Assembly (NCBI RefSeq): GCF_020010925.1
Contig: NZ_JAGJBZ010000002.1
Location: 496,001 to 560,000 of the forward strand
Reading direction: 5' to 3'
Source: Streptomyces griseiscabiei
GTDB lineage: Bacteria > Actinomycetota > Actinomycetes > Streptomycetales > Streptomycetaceae
DNA length: 64,000 bases
Both the position numbers and the translations under genes were made by a program. Below the pieces are notes generated by a model. The model saw only the letters and a program-made list of their open reading frames with translations, had not been told where the DNA came from and made no database searches. Below, in pieces: positions 1 through 8,107 of the stretch. Every line of letters starts with the position of its first letter. Positions within the stretch are counted from its first letter, which is position 1.

Positions 1-579
1 CCCAGCGTCGCCGCCACGGCAGCGATAGGTGTCGCCCTCGCGCAGGGTGCTCTCGCAGCGTCGTTCAGTGTGTCGGGCCAGTCGTTCAAGGTGACGGCTG
101 ACCAGCTCGACGGTACGGGCTTCTCGCAGTACGGCGCGCTCGACGAGGGGTACACCCTCAAGGGCGAGAAGACGGTTCACCCCGTCGCCGTCTCGGCGTT
201 CAAGTCCGCGTCGATCACCAACATGTGCCAGTCGGTCGTGACCCCGGGCGTCCCGTTCCTCGGTAGCGTCAGCCTCAAGCTGACCGCCGGTACGGGTGGC
301 AAGAAGGTCGAGGCCCAGAACCTCTACATCGACGTCGAGGACCTCTCGGCCGATGCCGTCTTCCGCGGCATCGACATCGGTGTGGCGGCCAAGGACGCCA
401 ACAAGGGTCCGGGCATGAAGGGTGGCTCGGAGCAGGCCAACCCCTACGGGTTCGCCCAGCAGGCCGACTCGGCCACGCTGACCGACGTGAAGCAGACGGC
501 GTGGGCCACCACTGCCGGAACCTTCAAGCTGAGCAATCTGAAGATGTCGCTCCACAAGGGCACCGTGGAGTGCTACTAG
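1..579 (+). CDS. DUF6230 family protein, 3' part (5' end outside window)
   Basis: The reading frame is open from the first base, so the gene starts upstream of the window. The visible N-terminal part is Ala/Val-rich and ends in LAASFSVSG, which looks like the end of a signal or membrane segment. About 165 mature residues follow, rich in Gly, Thr and Lys, with a single pair of Cys (NMCQS and the final ECY) that could form a disulfide. I recognise the family as DUF6230, a streptomycete-type protein of unknown function, usually followed by a DUF6114 gene as it is here. It is probably exported or membrane-anchored. No catalytic motif is visible. The family call is from memory; the partial status is directly visible. 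Confidence 0.8.
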   Translation, partial: PSVAATAAIGVALAQGALAASFSVSGQSFKVTADQLDGTGFSQYGALDEGYTLKGEKTVHPVAVSAFKSASITNMCQSVVTPGVPFLGSVSLKLTAGTGGKKVEAQNLYIDVEDLSADAVFRGIDIGVAAKDANKGPGMKGGSEQANPYGFAQQADSATLTDVKQTAWATTAGTFKLSNLKMSLHKGTVECY

Positions 580-588
580 GCACTCCCT

Positions 589-622
589 GGGCGGGTGAGG
601 GGGCCTGCCTCCTCGCCCGCCC
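589..622 (+). terminator. GC-rich hairpin after the DUF6230 gene
   Basis: A stem of about 15 pairs with two G-U wobbles and a 4-nt loop starts 10 bases after the stop codon: arm GGGCGGG at 589-595 pairs with CCCGCCC at 616-622 and pairing continues inward. No U-tract follows, which is usual for Streptomyces. It could end or attenuate transcription before the DUF6114 gene. Confidence 0.5.
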
Positions 623-760
623 GTCCCCACCGCCGTGCGCCTCGCCGCGCAACGGCACTCCGTACGTGAATTCCGTACGCGCGCCTCGTACATGTCCGTA
701 GGTGGACACGCGCCGTACGTGAACTTGTCACAGCAACACCGTTCCAGGGAGCTGTTGTCC

Positions 761-1408
761 ATGAGCGCCGAGTCAACGGGGCAGAACGAAGACTATCTCC
801 GCGTCCTCCGGCGGCGCTTCGGCGACTGGAGGGGCAGCCGCCCCTTCTGGGCGGGCCTGTTGGTACTGCTCAGCGGCTTCCCGATCATGTACTTCCCGTA
901 CGCGAACGTACAGATCGGCCACCTCACCCTCGCCATGGCGACGACGGGCGGCTCGGGCTCCCTCATCATCGGCGTCCTGCTGGTGGTGCTCGGTGTGAGC
1001 CTCTGGTTCCAGCGCCACGTACGGACCTTCGCCGGTACCGCGGCGATCCTCCTGGCGCTCGTGTCCATCCCCGTCTCCAACCTCGGCGGCTTCGGCTTCG
1101 GCTTCCTGCCCGCGCTGATCGGCGGCGCGCTCGCCATCTCCTGGGCACCCGCTCACGACGAGGCGGCGGTGCCGTCCACCTACCGGACCCCGTCGCGGAC
1201 GCCGGCACCGCAGGACACGGCCTCCCAGGCCACGACTTCTGAGAACACCGAGAACACGGCACAGCAAGGTGCGGTCCCCCTGCACAAGGGCGACGCCCCG
1301 GAGTCCGCGACAGCGGGTTCGGCGAACGGGGCGGCGCACGGCGAGGGCGACGACCTGACAGGTACCACCCCCACGAACGGGACGAACGGGAGGCACAGTG
1401 CCGGCTGA
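761..1408 (+). CDS. DUF6114 family integral membrane protein
   Basis: Protein of 215 residues. The ATG at 761 is chosen because it is preceded by an AGGGAG ribosome site and because the 42 codons upstream look like untranslated leader. The N-terminal 110 residues contain four likely membrane segments (around FWAGLLVLLSGFPIMY, GSLIIGVLLVVLGVSL, FAGTAAILLALVSIPV and FGFLPALIGGALAI). The C-terminal third is hydrophilic, rich in Thr, Ala and Glu, and probably disordered. I recognise the membrane part as DUF6114, function unknown. Its 3' end overlaps the start of the next gene by 11 bp, which implies translational coupling. The upstream DUF6230 partner suggests a shared envelope role; that is inference. 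Confidence 0.8.
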   Translation: MSAESTGQNEDYLRVLRRRFGDWRGSRPFWAGLLVLLSGFPIMYFPYANVQIGHLTLAMATTGGSGSLIIGVLLVVLGVSLWFQRHVRTFAGTAAILLALVSIPVSNLGGFGFGFLPALIGGALAISWAPAHDEAAVPSTYRTPSRTPAPQDTASQATTSENTENTAQQGAVPLHKGDAPESATAGSANGAAHGEGDDLTGTTPTNGTNGRHSAG

Positions 1409-2813
1409 CGAGGTGACCCACGGGACTTCGGTGGGAGAGTCCCGTGCGAGATCCGGACCGCGGCACGCGGCGCCCAAGAAGCCCCTTCTCACCCGGCTGA
1501 ACGTGCCGGCGGGCAAGGCGATAGCCCTGGCGGCGATGCCGACGGCGGTCCTCATGGGCATGGGCTTCACACCCACGATCACCCTCGCCCGCGCCGACGA
1601 CCCGGCCAAGCTGAGCCTGACGGCCGACGAGTACAAGGACTGCGTGGAGGCCCTGGAGGCCGCCGAGGAGGGCACGGACAGCTCCGCCTCGCCGACCCCG
1701 ACGCCGTCCGCCTCCGCCTCGGAGAGCGCCGACTCCACGGACGACGGGACCAAGGACGAGGACACGTCCGCCGAGGACGACTCCACGTCCGGCACGGGCA
1801 ACTCCTCGGGCGACTCCGCCTCCGACGACACGTCCAGCGGCTCGGACTCGACCGGCTCCTCCTCGTCGGACTCGGGTTCCGACGACAAGGACGCGACGGA
1901 CAAGACCGACGACTCCACGTCCACCGGCACCGCCGGCGGCACGGACACCGCGGCGTCGGACACCGGGAAGGACGGCTCCGGCAACGTCCTGGAGGACATC
2001 GGCAGCGCGCTGGAGGACCTCTTCACGCCGGACGACAAGGAGACGGAGAGCACCACGCCGTCCGAGTCGGCCACCAGCCCGTCCCCGTCGCCCTCGGACT
2101 CGGCCCCGGAGGACACCTCCGGCTCTGACGAGGACACGGACGCGGGTTCGGACTCCGGCAAGGAGACGCCGGACACCACCGACAAGGTCGAGGAGTCGGC
2201 CAAGGACGTCACCGGCGCCGCCGACGACGCCAAGGACACCGACGACACCAAGGACACCGAGGAAGCCGCCGAGGACACCGCGGACGACGCGACCGCGACG
2301 CCCAGCCCGTCGCCGAGCGAGAGCCTGGACGCCGAGGGCTGCCCGGTCGCCACGGACGACGAGAGCGGCGTCGAGAAGGGCATCCCCGCCCTGCCCGACG
2401 ACCCCTGGTACCTCAACGCCAGCTCGCTGCTCCTGAAGGGCGCCGACTACAAGGGCGTCGTCAAGGTGAAGACCGCCGACGGCACGGTCAAGGAGGTGCT
2501 GAAGTACGTCATCTCCGACGGCACCGACATCGGCGACCTCCACCAGACGGTCGACGACAAGCAGGCCGGCGTGACCTACCACGTGCAGGCCGGCAAGGGC
2601 ACCACGTCCACCATCCGCGACGGCCAGACGGTCATGTACACCGAGAGCATCTCCGGCAACCTGCTCGGTCTGATCCCGGTGACCTTCGACCCGAAGCACC
2701 CGCCGCCGCTGAACATCCCGCTGATCTACTTCACCAAGGTGAAGGTCGTCCAGGCGGGCCAGTTCGGCGGGACGCTCACCGTGCCCGGGCTGCACCAGTA
2801 CACGACCGACTGA
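1398..2813 (+). CDS. Secreted or surface protein with long acidic Ser/Asp/Thr linker
   Basis: Protein of 471 residues starting at a GTG that overlaps the DUF6114 stop. A hydrophobic stretch at about residues 36-58, followed by LARADDPAK, looks like a signal peptide with an ARA-type cleavage site. Residues of about 90 to 315 are a low-complexity run of Ser, Asp, Thr, Glu and Lys with short PTPTPS and SPSPSPS blocks. The last 150 residues form a compact-looking domain (DPWYLNASSLLLKG onward) with no family I recognise. Strong negative charge and a Ser/Pro linker suggest a domain held away from the membrane across the cell wall. It ends the DUF6230-DUF6114 run and is followed by a strong terminator. 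Confidence 0.7.
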   Translation: MPADEVTHGTSVGESRARSGPRHAAPKKPLLTRLNVPAGKAIALAAMPTAVLMGMGFTPTITLARADDPAKLSLTADEYKDCVEALEAAEEGTDSSASPTPTPSASASESADSTDDGTKDEDTSAEDDSTSGTGNSSGDSASDDTSSGSDSTGSSSSDSGSDDKDATDKTDDSTSTGTAGGTDTAASDTGKDGSGNVLEDIGSALEDLFTPDDKETESTTPSESATSPSPSPSDSAPEDTSGSDEDTDAGSDSGKETPDTTDKVEESAKDVTGAADDAKDTDDTKDTEEAAEDTADDATATPSPSPSESLDAEGCPVATDDESGVEKGIPALPDDPWYLNASSLLLKGADYKGVVKVKTADGTVKEVLKYVISDGTDIGDLHQTVDDKQAGVTYHVQAGKGTTSTIRDGQTVMYTESISGNLLGLIPVTFDPKHPPPLNIPLIYFTKVKVVQAGQFGGTLTVPGLHQYTTD

Positions 2814-2864
2814 TCGGCCGGTCCGCACAGAGCGTCCACAGGACCCGTCCGGGAGCCGCACAGA

Positions 2865-2901
2865 CCGAGGGCGCCCCCCTTCTGAAGGGGGGCGCCCTCG
2901 G
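2865..2901. terminator. Perfect 17-bp hairpin between convergent genes
   Basis: The arms 2865-2881 and 2885-2901 are perfect reverse complements (17 bp) with a 3-nt CTG loop. The hairpin lies between the surface-protein gene (+) and pyk (-), so it probably acts in both directions. Confidence 0.85.
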
Positions 2902-2948
2902 TGCTGTCCTACGCCTCTGCCGCGGCCTCCACGGCCACCTCGGCCCCG

Positions 2949-4379
2949 TCAGTCGCGGGAGCCGCCGCCCAGGTGGTGCACCCGGACCATGTTGGTGGTG
3001 CCCGGGACACCGGGGGGCGAACCGGCGGTGATGATCGCGATGTCGCCGTCCTGGAAGCGCTTGAGCTTGACCATCTCCTGGTCCACCAGGTCGACCATCT
3101 CGTCGGTGCTGTTCACGAACGGGACGACATGCGACTCGACACCCCAGCTGAGCGCCAGCTGGTTGCGGGTGGACTCGTCCGTGGTGAACGCGACGATCGG
3201 CTGGGAGGCGCGATAGCGGGACAGCCGGCGGGCGGTGTCACCGGACTGCGTGAAGGCCACCAGCGCCCGGCCGCCGAGGAAGTCGGCGATCTCACAGGCG
3301 GCGCGGGCGATCGAACCGCCCTGCGTACGCGGCTTCTTGCCCGGGACCAGCGGCTGGAGGCCCTTGGAGAGCAGCTCCTGCTCGGCCGCCGAGACGATCT
3401 TCGACATCGTGCGGACCGTCTCCAGCGGGTACGCGCCCACGCTGGACTCCGCCGAGAGCATGACCGCGTCCGCGCCGTCCAGGATCGCGTTGGCCACGTC
3501 GGAGGCCTCGGCGCGCGTGGGGCGGGAGTTGGTGATCATCGACTCCATCATCTGGGTCGCCACGATCACCGGCTTGGCGTTGCGGCGGCACAGCTCGATC
3601 AGGCGCTTCTGCACCATGGGGACCTTCTCGAGCGGGTACTCGACGGCCAGGTCGCCACGGGCGACCATCACACCGTCGAACGCCATCACGACGTCCTCCA
3701 TGTTCTCCACCGCCTGCGGCTTCTCCACCTTGGCGATGACGGGGACCCGGCGGCCCACCTCGTCCATCACCTTGTGGACGTCCCGCACGTCCTCGGCGTC
3801 CCGCACGAAGGAGAGCGCCACCAGGTCGCAGCCCATCCGCAGCGCGAACCGCAGGTCCTCGACGTCCTTCTCGGACAGCGCGGGCACGTTGACGGCCGCG
3901 CCGGGCAGGTTGATGCCCTTGTGGTCGGAGATGACACCGCCCTCGACGACCTCGGTCCGCACACGGGGACCGTCGACCTCGATGACCTTCAGCTCGACGT
4001 TACCGTCGTTGATGAGGATCTGGTCGCCCGCGGAGACGTCACCGGGCAGCCCCTTGTACGTCGTACCGCAGATCTGCTTGTCGCCCGGCACGTCCTCGGC
4101 GGTGATGGTGAACTCGTCACCGCGCACCAGCTCCACCGGACCCTCGGCGAAGGTCTCCAGACGGATCTTGGGGCCCTGGAGGTCGGCGAGGACACCGATG
4201 GCCACACCGGTCTCGGCGGAGGCGGCCCGGACCCGGTCGTAACGGCCCTGGTGCTCGGCGTGGCTGCCGTGGCTGAAATTGAAACGGGCCACGTTCATGC
4301 CGGCCTCGATGAGGGCGACCAGTTGCTCGTGGGAGTCGACCGCGGGGCCGAGAGTACAGACGATTTTCGAACGGCGCAT
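2949..4379 (-). CDS. pyk: Pyruvate kinase
   Basis: Protein of 476 residues, normal length for bacterial pyruvate kinase. It transfers phosphate from phosphoenolpyruvate to ADP, the last step of glycolysis, in the cytoplasm. Direct evidence: N-terminal RRSKIVCTLGPA, substrate-loop NFSHGSHAEH (about 34-43), active-site signature VPVIAKVEKPQAV with catalytic Lys217 and metal ligand Glu219, and TQMMESM followed by NSRPTRAEASDVANA (275-298). The C-terminal allosteric domain is complete. ackA lies 120 bp upstream on the same strand, far enough for a separate promoter; a TAGGAT box placed so that transcription would begin at or next to the ATG suggests a leaderless transcript. Streptomycetes often have two pyruvate kinases; this is the copy linked to ackA-pta. 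Confidence 0.97.
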   Translation of the reverse strand: MRRSKIVCTLGPAVDSHEQLVALIEAGMNVARFNFSHGSHAEHQGRYDRVRAASAETGVAIGVLADLQGPKIRLETFAEGPVELVRGDEFTITAEDVPGDKQICGTTYKGLPGDVSAGDQILINDGNVELKVIEVDGPRVRTEVVEGGVISDHKGINLPGAAVNVPALSEKDVEDLRFALRMGCDLVALSFVRDAEDVRDVHKVMDEVGRRVPVIAKVEKPQAVENMEDVVMAFDGVMVARGDLAVEYPLEKVPMVQKRLIELCRRNAKPVIVATQMMESMITNSRPTRAEASDVANAILDGADAVMLSAESSVGAYPLETVRTMSKIVSAAEQELLSKGLQPLVPGKKPRTQGGSIARAACEIADFLGGRALVAFTQSGDTARRLSRYRASQPIVAFTTDESTRNQLALSWGVESHVVPFVNSTDEMVDLVDQEMVKLKRFQDGDIAIITAGSPPGVPGTTNMVRVHHLGGGSRD

Positions 4380-4385
4380 GGGACG

Positions 4386-4430
4386 ATCCTATCGGTTTGT
4401 TTCGCTCCGGAATATTCCGTCTGGCGGAAT
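4386..4430 (-). promoter_or_regulatory. Candidate pyk promoter with palindromic operator
   Basis: On the minus strand a TAGGAT hexamer (4391-4386) lies 6 nt before the pyk ATG, the spacing of a leaderless promoter. The 12-bp perfect palindrome CGGAATATTCCG (4408-4419) falls at the expected -35 region, and a third half-site CGGAAT follows at 4425-4430 after 5 bp. No good TTGAC-type -35 is seen, so the palindrome may bind a regulator. The transcription start is inferred. Confidence 0.45.
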
Positions 4431-4499
4431 GCTGCAATTCATATGGGCGGCTATGCGCTCAGTCGTGTTACCGGCGTGTATTTCCGGGCCGTGCTTTGC

Positions 4500-5705
4500 T
4501 CATTTGTCGACCAGGGCGTACGTCTGTGCCGCGATCTCCAGTTCCTCGTCCGTCGGCACCACCGCGACCGCGACCCGGGCGCCGGCCGGCGAGATCAGCC
4601 GCGGCTCGTCGCTCCGTACGGCGTTGAGATCGCCGTCCACGGCCAGACCCAGCCCCTCCAGGCCCGCCACGGCGGCCTCGCGCACCGGTGCCGCGTTCTC
4701 GCCGACACCCGCCGTGAACGCGACCGCGTCCACCCGGCCGAGCACCGCGTAGTAGGCGCCGATGTACTTCCTCAACCGGTGAATGTAGATGTCGAAGGCC
4801 AGCTTCGCCCGCTCGTCGCCCTCGTCGATACGCCGGCGTATTTCCCGCATGTCGTTGTCGCCGCACAGCCCGATCAGACCGCTCTTCTTGTTGAGGAGAG
4901 TGTCGATCTCGTCCGTGGACATTCCGCCAACGCGCATCAAATGAAAGATGACGGCCGGGTCCATGTCTCCGGACCGCGTACCCATCACGAGCCCCTCCAA
5001 AGGCGTCAGCCCCATGGAGGTGTCCACGCACCGGCCGCCCTCGACCGCGGAGGCGGACGCCCCGTTGCCGAGGTGCAGCACGATGACGTTCACCTCCGAC
5101 GGGTCCTTGCCCAGCAGTTCGGCGGTCGCCCGGGAGACGTACGCGTGCGAGGTGCCGTGGAAGCCGTAGCGCCGGATGCGGAGGGCGTCGGCCGTCTCGA
5201 CGTCGATCGCGTAACGGGCGGCGGACTCCGGCATGGTGGTGTGGAACGCGGTGTCGAACACCGCGACCTGGGGAAGGTCCGGGCGCAGTGCCCGCGCCGT
5301 CCGGATCCCCGTCAGATTGGCCGGGTTGTGCAGCGGCGCCACCGGGATCAGCCGCTCGATCTCGGCGAGCACGGCCTCGTCGATCACGGTCGGCTCGGTG
5401 AAGCTCTGCCCGCCGTGCACCACGCGGTGCCCGATGGCGGCCAGTTCGGGGGAGTCGAGGCCGAGGCCGTCCGCCGCCAGCTCCTCCGCGACGGCCTTCA
5501 GGGCGGCCTCGTGGTCGGCGATCGGCCCGGTGCGCTCGCGGGAGGCGCCCCCGCCGGCGAGCGGCGTGTGCTTCAGCCGGGAGGTCTCCTCACCGATGCG
5601 CTCCACCAGCCCCATGGCGAGACGGCCGCTGTCGCGCATGTCGAGCAGCTGGTACTTCACCGAGGAGGAGCCGGAGTTGAGGACGAGGACGCGGGTGGCG
5701 GTCAC
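4500..5705 (-). CDS. ackA: Acetate kinase
   Basis: Protein of 401 residues, normal for AckA. It interconverts acetyl phosphate plus ADP and acetate plus ATP. Motifs seen: N-terminal VLVLNSGSSSVKYQLL, GHRVVHGG, AVFDTAFHTTMP, YGFHGTSHAYV, VLHLGNGASASAV, DTSMGLTPLEGLVMGTRSGDMDP and, near the C-terminus, AFTAGVGENA. The GTG at 5705 is chosen because it begins just before the conserved VLNSGSSS strand and lies 41 bp after the pta stop. A longer version in the same frame reads back through pta and is not credible. pta and ackA probably form one transcription unit for acetate overflow or acetyl-phosphate supply. Confidence 0.97.
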   Translation of the reverse strand: MTATRVLVLNSGSSSVKYQLLDMRDSGRLAMGLVERIGEETSRLKHTPLAGGGASRERTGPIADHEAALKAVAEELAADGLGLDSPELAAIGHRVVHGGQSFTEPTVIDEAVLAEIERLIPVAPLHNPANLTGIRTARALRPDLPQVAVFDTAFHTTMPESAARYAIDVETADALRIRRYGFHGTSHAYVSRATAELLGKDPSEVNVIVLHLGNGASASAVEGGRCVDTSMGLTPLEGLVMGTRSGDMDPAVIFHLMRVGGMSTDEIDTLLNKKSGLIGLCGDNDMREIRRRIDEGDERAKLAFDIYIHRLRKYIGAYYAVLGRVDAVAFTAGVGENAAPVREAAVAGLEGLGLAVDGDLNAVRSDEPRLISPAGARVAVAVVPTDEELEIAAQTYALVDK

Positions 5706-5746
5706 GGTGCTGGTTCGCCTTCTGTCTGCGGGGGTCTCTGCGGGGG

Positions 5747-7831
5747 TCACTGGGCGGGCGCCTGGGCCTGGATCGCCGTGATGGCGACCGTGGTGACGAT
5801 GTCCTGGACGAGGGCGCCCCGGGACAGGTCGTTGACCGGCTTGCGCAGGCCCTGGAGGACCGGCCCGACCGCGAGGGCGCCGGCCGAACGCTGCACGGCC
5901 TTGTAGGTGTTGTTGCCGGTGTTGAGGTCCGGGAAGATCAGCACCGTCGCCTGGCCCGCGACCTCGGAGTCCGGCAGCTTGGTCGCCGCGACACTCGGCT
6001 CCACGGCCGCGTCGTACTGGATCGGCCCCTCGATCAGCAGATCGGGCCGCCGCGCGCGCACGATCTCCGTCGCCTCCCGCACCTTGTCGACGTCGGCGCC
6101 CGAACCGGACGTCCCCGTCGAGTACGACAGCATCGCGATCCGCGGCTCGACCCCGAACCGCCGCGCGGTGGCGGCGGACTGGACGGCGATGTCGGCGAGC
6201 TGCTCGGCGTTCGGGTCGGGGTTCACCGCGCAGTCGCCGTAGACCAGCACCTTGTCGGCGAGGCACATGAAGAAGACCGACGAGACGATGTCCGCGTCCG
6301 GCTTGGTCTTGATGATCTCGAAGGCGGGCCGGATGGTGGCGGCGGTGGAGTGCACCGACCCCGACACCATGCCGTCGGCGAGCCCCTCCTGCACCATCAT
6401 CGTCCCGAAGTAGTTCACATCGGAGACCACGTCGTACGCCAGCTCGACGCTGATGTTCTTGTGGGCGCGGAACTGGGCGTACTTCTCCGCGAACGCGTCC
6501 CGCCACTCGGAGGTCGCCGGGTCCACCAGCATGCTGTCGCCGAGGTCGATGCCCAGGTCGGCGGCCTTCTTGCGGATCTGCTCGACGGGCCCGAGGAGGG
6601 TGAGGTCGCAGACGTTCCGCCGCAGGATCACCTCCGCCGCGTGCAGGACGCGCTCCTCCGTGCCCTCGGGGAGGACGACGCGGCGCCGCTCGGAGCGGGC
6701 CTGTTCGAGGAGGGTGTGCTCGAACATCATCGGCGTGATCCGGTCGCTGCTCGGCGCCGAGACCCGGCCCCGCAGCTCGGCGGTGTCGACGTGCCGCTCG
6801 AAGAGCCCGAGCGCGGTCTCCGCCTTGCGGGGCGTCACCGCGCTCAACTTCCCCTCCATGGAGAAGAGTTCGGAGGCGGTGAGGAAGGAACCGGACTCGA
6901 CGGCGACCACGGGCGTGCCGGGCGCGAGACGGGCCGCGAGGGTGAGGATCTCCTCGCTGGGCCGCTCGTTGAGGGTGAGCAGCACACCGGCGATGGGCGG
7001 GGTGCCGGCGCTGTGCGCGGCGAGCGCGCCGATGACCAGGTCCGCGCGGTCGCCCGGGGTGACGACCAGACAGCCCGGGGTCAGGGCGTTGAGGAAGTTC
7101 GGCAGCATGGCCCCGCCGAACACGAAGTTCAGCGCGTCGCGGGCGAGCCCCGAGTCGTCGCCGAGGAGGACCTTGCCGCCGAGGGCGTGGGTGATCTGGG
7201 CGACGGTGGGCGCGGAGAGCGCGGGCTCGTCCGGGACGACGTAACAGGGCACGGGGAGCGGCAGCCGCGAGTCCCCGAGCCGCTCGGCTATCTCGGCGCG
7301 GTCGGCGGGCGCCACCCGGTTGACCACCATGGCGAGCACGTCGCAGCCGAGGCCCTCGTACGCGCGGAACGCGTTGTGCGTCTCGGCGGCGACCGACTCG
7401 GCGGTCTGCTTGCGCCCGCCGACCACGGAGATCACCGACGCCCCGAACTCGTTGGCGAGCCGGGCGTTGAGCGACAGCTCGTCCGGGAACTGGGTGTCCG
7501 CGAAGTCGGTGCCCAGGACGAGGACGACGTCGTAGTCACGGGCGACGGCGTGGAACCGGTCCACGAGCGTCGACACCAGCTCGTCCGTGCCGTGCTCGGC
7601 CTGGAGGGTGGACGCCTCGTGGTAGTCCATGCCGTACACGGTCGCCGGGTCCTGGGTGAGGCGATAGCGGGCGCGCAGCAGATCGAAGAGCCGGTCCGGT
7701 CCGTGGTGCAGCAGGGGCCGGAACACCCCCACCCGGTCGACCTGGCGGGTCAGGAGCTCCATCACCCCCAGCTCGACGACCTGGCGGCCGTCGCCGCGGT
7801 CGATACCGGTCACGTACACGCTGCGCGTCAC
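5747..7831 (-). CDS. pta: Phosphate acetyltransferase (long, three-domain form)
   Basis: Protein of 694 residues. It converts acetyl-CoA plus phosphate to acetyl phosphate plus CoA. The length matches the long Pta class: an N-terminal P-loop-like dethiobiotin-synthetase-type domain (VYVTGIDRGDGRQVVELG), a DRTGG-type middle domain, and the C-terminal catalytic PTA_PTB domain from about FEHTLLEQARSERRRVVLPEG, containing YSTGTSGSGADVDKV and LIEGPIQYDAA. The GTG at 7831 is supported by GGAGAG 7 nt upstream; codons further upstream are repeat-rich leader. It is divergent from pfkA and followed by ackA after 41 bp. The N-terminal domain is often regulatory in other bacteria; that is family knowledge. 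Confidence 0.96.
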   Translation of the reverse strand: MTRSVYVTGIDRGDGRQVVELGVMELLTRQVDRVGVFRPLLHHGPDRLFDLLRARYRLTQDPATVYGMDYHEASTLQAEHGTDELVSTLVDRFHAVARDYDVVLVLGTDFADTQFPDELSLNARLANEFGASVISVVGGRKQTAESVAAETHNAFRAYEGLGCDVLAMVVNRVAPADRAEIAERLGDSRLPLPVPCYVVPDEPALSAPTVAQITHALGGKVLLGDDSGLARDALNFVFGGAMLPNFLNALTPGCLVVTPGDRADLVIGALAAHSAGTPPIAGVLLTLNERPSEEILTLAARLAPGTPVVAVESGSFLTASELFSMEGKLSAVTPRKAETALGLFERHVDTAELRGRVSAPSSDRITPMMFEHTLLEQARSERRRVVLPEGTEERVLHAAEVILRRNVCDLTLLGPVEQIRKKAADLGIDLGDSMLVDPATSEWRDAFAEKYAQFRAHKNISVELAYDVVSDVNYFGTMMVQEGLADGMVSGSVHSTAATIRPAFEIIKTKPDADIVSSVFFMCLADKVLVYGDCAVNPDPNAEQLADIAVQSAATARRFGVEPRIAMLSYSTGTSGSGADVDKVREATEIVRARRPDLLIEGPIQYDAAVEPSVAATKLPDSEVAGQATVLIFPDLNTGNNTYKAVQRSAGALAVGPVLQGLRKPVNDLSRGALVQDIVTTVAITAIQAQAPAQ

Positions 7832-7844
7832 GTGTGCTCTCCGT

Positions 7845-7883
7845 TTCGTATGGTTCGACTTCGTATGGTTCGACTGGTTCGAC
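7845..7883 (-). repeat. 15-bp tandem repeat in the pta leader
   Basis: The unit TTCGTATGGTTCGAC occurs twice back to back (7845-7859 and 7860-7874), followed by a partial third copy TGGTTCGAC (7875-7883). It lies 13-52 nt upstream of the pta start codon and so in the leader or promoter. Copies are identical, so they are either recent or under selection. Confidence 0.8.
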
Positions 7884-7926
7884 AGGGGAGGGGCGGAAAT
7901 CACCGTCACGGCGGACGGAAACCCTC

Positions 7927-7955
7927 TTGACAATACCCCTGACCATGGATAAGGC
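7927..7955 (+). promoter_or_regulatory. Candidate pfkA promoter
   Basis: TTGACA (7927-7932), a perfect -35 match, is followed after 17 bp by TAAGGC (7950-7955), a weak -10. It would give a leader of roughly 145 nt before pfkA in the 276-bp divergent pta/pfkA region. The -10 is poor, so the start is uncertain. Confidence 0.4.
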
Positions 7956-8069
7956 GCCCATCAGCTGGGTGTGGTGCCGGGCGGGGTGGACGGGCGCGGC
8001 GACCCCCAGTCGGGCGTGAAACAATCGGACTGGCTCACAAGTACCAGCAATCACCAATAATCACCGGCA

Positions 8070-8096
8070 CGAGCAGGACGATCAGGACGAGCAGGA
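8070..8096 (+). repeat. Three 9-bp repeats covering the pfkA ribosome site
   Basis: CGAGCAGGA, CGATCAGGA and CGAGCAGGA follow one another without spacer and run into GAAGCAGCACG before the pfkA ATG. Each carries an AGGA core, so only the last is well placed as a ribosome site. Confidence 0.7.
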
Positions 8097-8107
8097 GAAG
8101 CAGCACG

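Noticed and set aside
966..2861. Arg/Gly/Val-rich minus-strand frames opposite the first three genes
   Set aside because: Shadow frames of the Ser/Asp/Thr-rich coding region; no start signal.
2901..5906. Long open frame (about 1000 codons) antisense to pyk and ackA
   Set aside because: It is an artefact of high GC on the opposite strand; the protein is His/Arg/Val-rich without any domain, while the minus strand encodes clear pyruvate and acetate kinases.
4500..6506. Single 668-codon frame combining part of pta antiframe with ackA
   Set aside because: Upstream of GTG 5705 the frame is the wrong frame of pta; AckA has normal length from 5705.
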